DNA of 6,609 nucleotides. It comes from an uncultured Clostridia bacterium. Its GTDB lineage: Bacteria; Bacillota; Clostridia; TANB77; CAG-508. The DNA lies in the NCBI GenBank assembly GCA_944391155.1, contig CALXSO010000107.1:1-6609 (forward strand). Reading direction: 5' to 3'. How positions within the stretch are numbered: the stretch's first letter is position 1; every line of letters begins with the position of its first letter. A program made the position numbers and the translations under genes. Positions 5,239 to 6,609 of this stretch are shown here, piece by piece. Under the pieces are notes generated by a model. The model saw only the letters and a program-made list of their open reading frames with translations. It did no database searches and had not been told where the DNA came from.

Positions 5239-5943
5239 CTAATTTTCATTTTTAAACAATATTTTATCATTTTTATTTAATATTTCTTGCCCTTTTATAT
5301 TCTTATCAATCTTTGCAATCACATATGTATTTGATATCATTGTTATTACATACAATATAAATATTAAATATGCTTTTATCCTAAAATACGTGAACTGTGA
5401 CATATTTTCATCAATAAATACTTGTCTTTCTGTTTTTGTTTTTAATTCTATTGATAATATACTTTTCCATATATCAACATATTTTTTATCACTTTTATTT
5501 TCTATTTTTGTATCATAAATTTTACCAAATTTTTCTTCATTATTATATGTTCTATTTAAATTAGCTTCAATACATAGAAATATTATTAAAAATATTATAT
5601 TAAAAAATAAAATTATTTTTAATAAATTACTTAATATTTTCTTTTCTTTCACAATAAAATTAAATAATATAATTGCAATAGCAATTAATCCTAGTACTAT
5701 AATCATTCCATAAATGTATGTTTTCTTTACATCTTCTAAAATATCTATTGAACTTGGTTTATTAAAAAAAATCAGAAACACTAAAAATATTAGAACTATT
5801 ATAAAAACAACGCTCACATTTATTTTTTGATAAATCATATACTCATTAACTTTATTATATTTATCTTGTCTTTTTTCTTGGCTTTCATTATATTTTAATT
5901 TACTTGAAACATTATCTTTATACCATTTATTATTATTCTTCAT
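5239..5943 (-). CDS. four-helix membrane protein of unknown function between pyrH and frr
   Basis: I do not recognise this 234-residue protein. It has a charged, Lys-rich N-terminal tail (1-40), then predicted membrane helices near 41-60, 77-98, 107-125 and 189-210, and a Lys-rich C-terminal tail (211-234). The positive-inside rule puts both tails and the short 99-106 loop (KEKKILSN) in the cytoplasm, which leaves a polar loop of about 63 residues (126-188) outside. No signal peptide, cysteine pair, metal motif or nucleotide-binding motif is seen. The ATG has AAGAGGGG just upstream with a short spacer. It lies 30 bp after pyrH and 18 bp before frr in the same direction, so it is surely co-transcribed. 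Its base composition seems even more AT-rich than its neighbours and rich in Ile, Lys and Asn codons, as in fast-evolving lineage-specific genes. Position alone says nothing about function. Confidence 0.85.
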   Translation of the reverse strand: MKNNNKWYKDNVSSKLKYNESQEKRQDKYNKVNEYMIYQKINVSVVFIIVLIFLVFLIFFNKPSSIDILEDVKKTYIYGMIIVLGLIAIAIILFNFIVKEKKILSNLLKIILFFNIIFLIIFLCIEANLNRTYNNEEKFGKIYDTKIENKSDKKYVDIWKSILSIELKTKTERQVFIDENMSQFTYFRIKAYLIFILYVITMISNTYVIAKIDKNIKGQEILNKNDKILFKNEN

Positions 5944-5973
5944 TTTCCCCTCTTAAATCCAAATAATTTTATC

Positions 5974-6609
5974 CTATGAAACTATTGTACCAATTTTTTC
6001 TCCTTTTACAGCTCTTACAATATTTTCAGGATCTGATATTCCAAATACTAATAATGGAATATTATTATCTCTACACATTGCAGTTGCAGTTGAATCCATT
6101 ACTTTTAAATCTTTATTTAATACATCTAAATAAGATATTTCTTCAAATCTAATAGCATCAGGCTCTATTTTTGGATCTGCTGAGTAAACAGCATCAATTG
6201 CTTTTCCTAGTAAAATAATATCTGCTTTTATCTCAGTAGCTCTTAATACAGCTGCTGTATCAGTTGTAAAATATGGATGACCTGTACCACAAGCAAAAAT
6301 TACAACTCTACCTCTATTTAAATGTTTTTCAGCCTTTCTTTGAATAAATGGTTCTGCAATTTCTCTCATTTCAATAGCTGTCTGCACTCTAGAATATATT
6401 CCTCTTGCTTCTAAAGCATCTTGAAGAGCTAATCCATTCATAGCTGTTGCAAGCATTCCCATATAATCAGCTGTTGTTCTTTCCATTTGATGTCCATTTC
6501 TTCCTCTCCAAAAGTTCCCCCCTCCAACAACGATTGCTACTTGAACTCCTAATTCTACTATTTCTTTTATTTTATCACAAATATTTCCTACTGTATCTGC
6601 ATCAACTCC
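5974..6609 (-). CDS. pyrH: UMP kinase, 5' end outside the window
   Basis: PyrH phosphorylates UMP to UDP with ATP. It is a cytoplasmic hexamer of the amino-acid-kinase fold and is usually controlled by GTP and UTP. The frame stays open to the window edge, giving 211 residues of about 240, so roughly the first 25-30, including the N-terminal lysine motif, are missing. Seen in order (numbered from the edge): VVGGGNFWRGR (27-37), the UMP/phosphate loop; ERTTADYMGMLA (43-54); the UMP-binding CGTGHPYFTTDTAA (107-120); the nucleotide-binding segment KAIDAVYSADPK (136-147); and a C-terminal block with DSTATAMCRDNNIPLLVF (172-189). The match to Gram-positive PyrH is close throughout. The ATG at 6486 is internal, because the glycine-rich loop lies upstream of it. 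It ends with TAG, 30 bp before the membrane-protein gene. pyrH beside frr is a widely conserved arrangement, usually with rpsB and tsf upstream. Confidence 0.97.
   Translation of the reverse strand, partial: GVDADTVGNICDKIKEIVELGVQVAIVVGGGNFWRGRNGHQMERTTADYMGMLATAMNGLALQDALEARGIYSRVQTAIEMREIAEPFIQRKAEKHLNRGRVVIFACGTGHPYFTTDTAAVLRATEIKADIILLGKAIDAVYSADPKIEPDAIRFEEISYLDVLNKDLKVMDSTATAMCRDNNIPLLVFGISDPENIVRAVKGEKIGTIVS

Noticed and set aside
6484..6486. ATG at 6486 as the true start of pyrH
   Set aside because: The same frame runs to the window edge and encodes the conserved VVGGGNFWRGR loop upstream, so this Met is internal.

Overview
The window is very AT-rich with compact spacing and strong Shine-Dalgarno (SD) sites. 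Its gene set is the conserved pyrH-frr-uppS-cdsA-rseP block of low-GC Gram-positive bacteria. Codon use, gene order and protein style suggest a member of the Clostridia (Bacillota), but the species cannot be named from the sequence. Nothing points to a phage, plasmid, insertion sequence or CRISPR array.

Layout. From right to left on the minus strand lie pyrH (UMP kinase, 5' end cut off by the window), an unrecognised four-helix membrane protein, frr (ribosome recycling factor), a farnesyl-diphosphate synthase gene (ispA-like), uppS, cdsA, and, after a 162-bp gap, rseP. Gaps from pyrH to cdsA are 18-54 bp, so these six genes look like one transcript. The gap after cdsA holds a probable intrinsic terminator and a perfect AT-rich palindrome, so rseP may be transcribed at least partly on its own. 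On the plus strand at the left end is one small gene for an all-helical protein of unknown function, convergent with rseP. The 166 bp between their stop codons hold a good plus-strand terminator plus further inverted repeats that could compete with it.

How the genes work together. PyrH makes UDP for nucleotide supply and Frr recycles ribosomes. The prenyl synthase makes farnesyl diphosphate, which UppS extends to undecaprenyl diphosphate, the cell-wall lipid carrier. CdsA makes CDP-diacylglycerol for phospholipids. RseP is the membrane site-2 protease. The core is therefore an envelope-precursor operon attached to translation genes.

What departs from the common order: an extra membrane-protein gene separates pyrH from frr; the FPP synthase gene sits between frr and uppS; and dxr, which often lies between cdsA and rseP in relatives, is absent and replaced by a terminator/palindrome gap. 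I found no convincing evidence of a wholly new system. The best leads are the foldable intergenic region at 575-730, the orphan membrane protein, and a changed aspartate in the second metal motif of the prenyl synthase.
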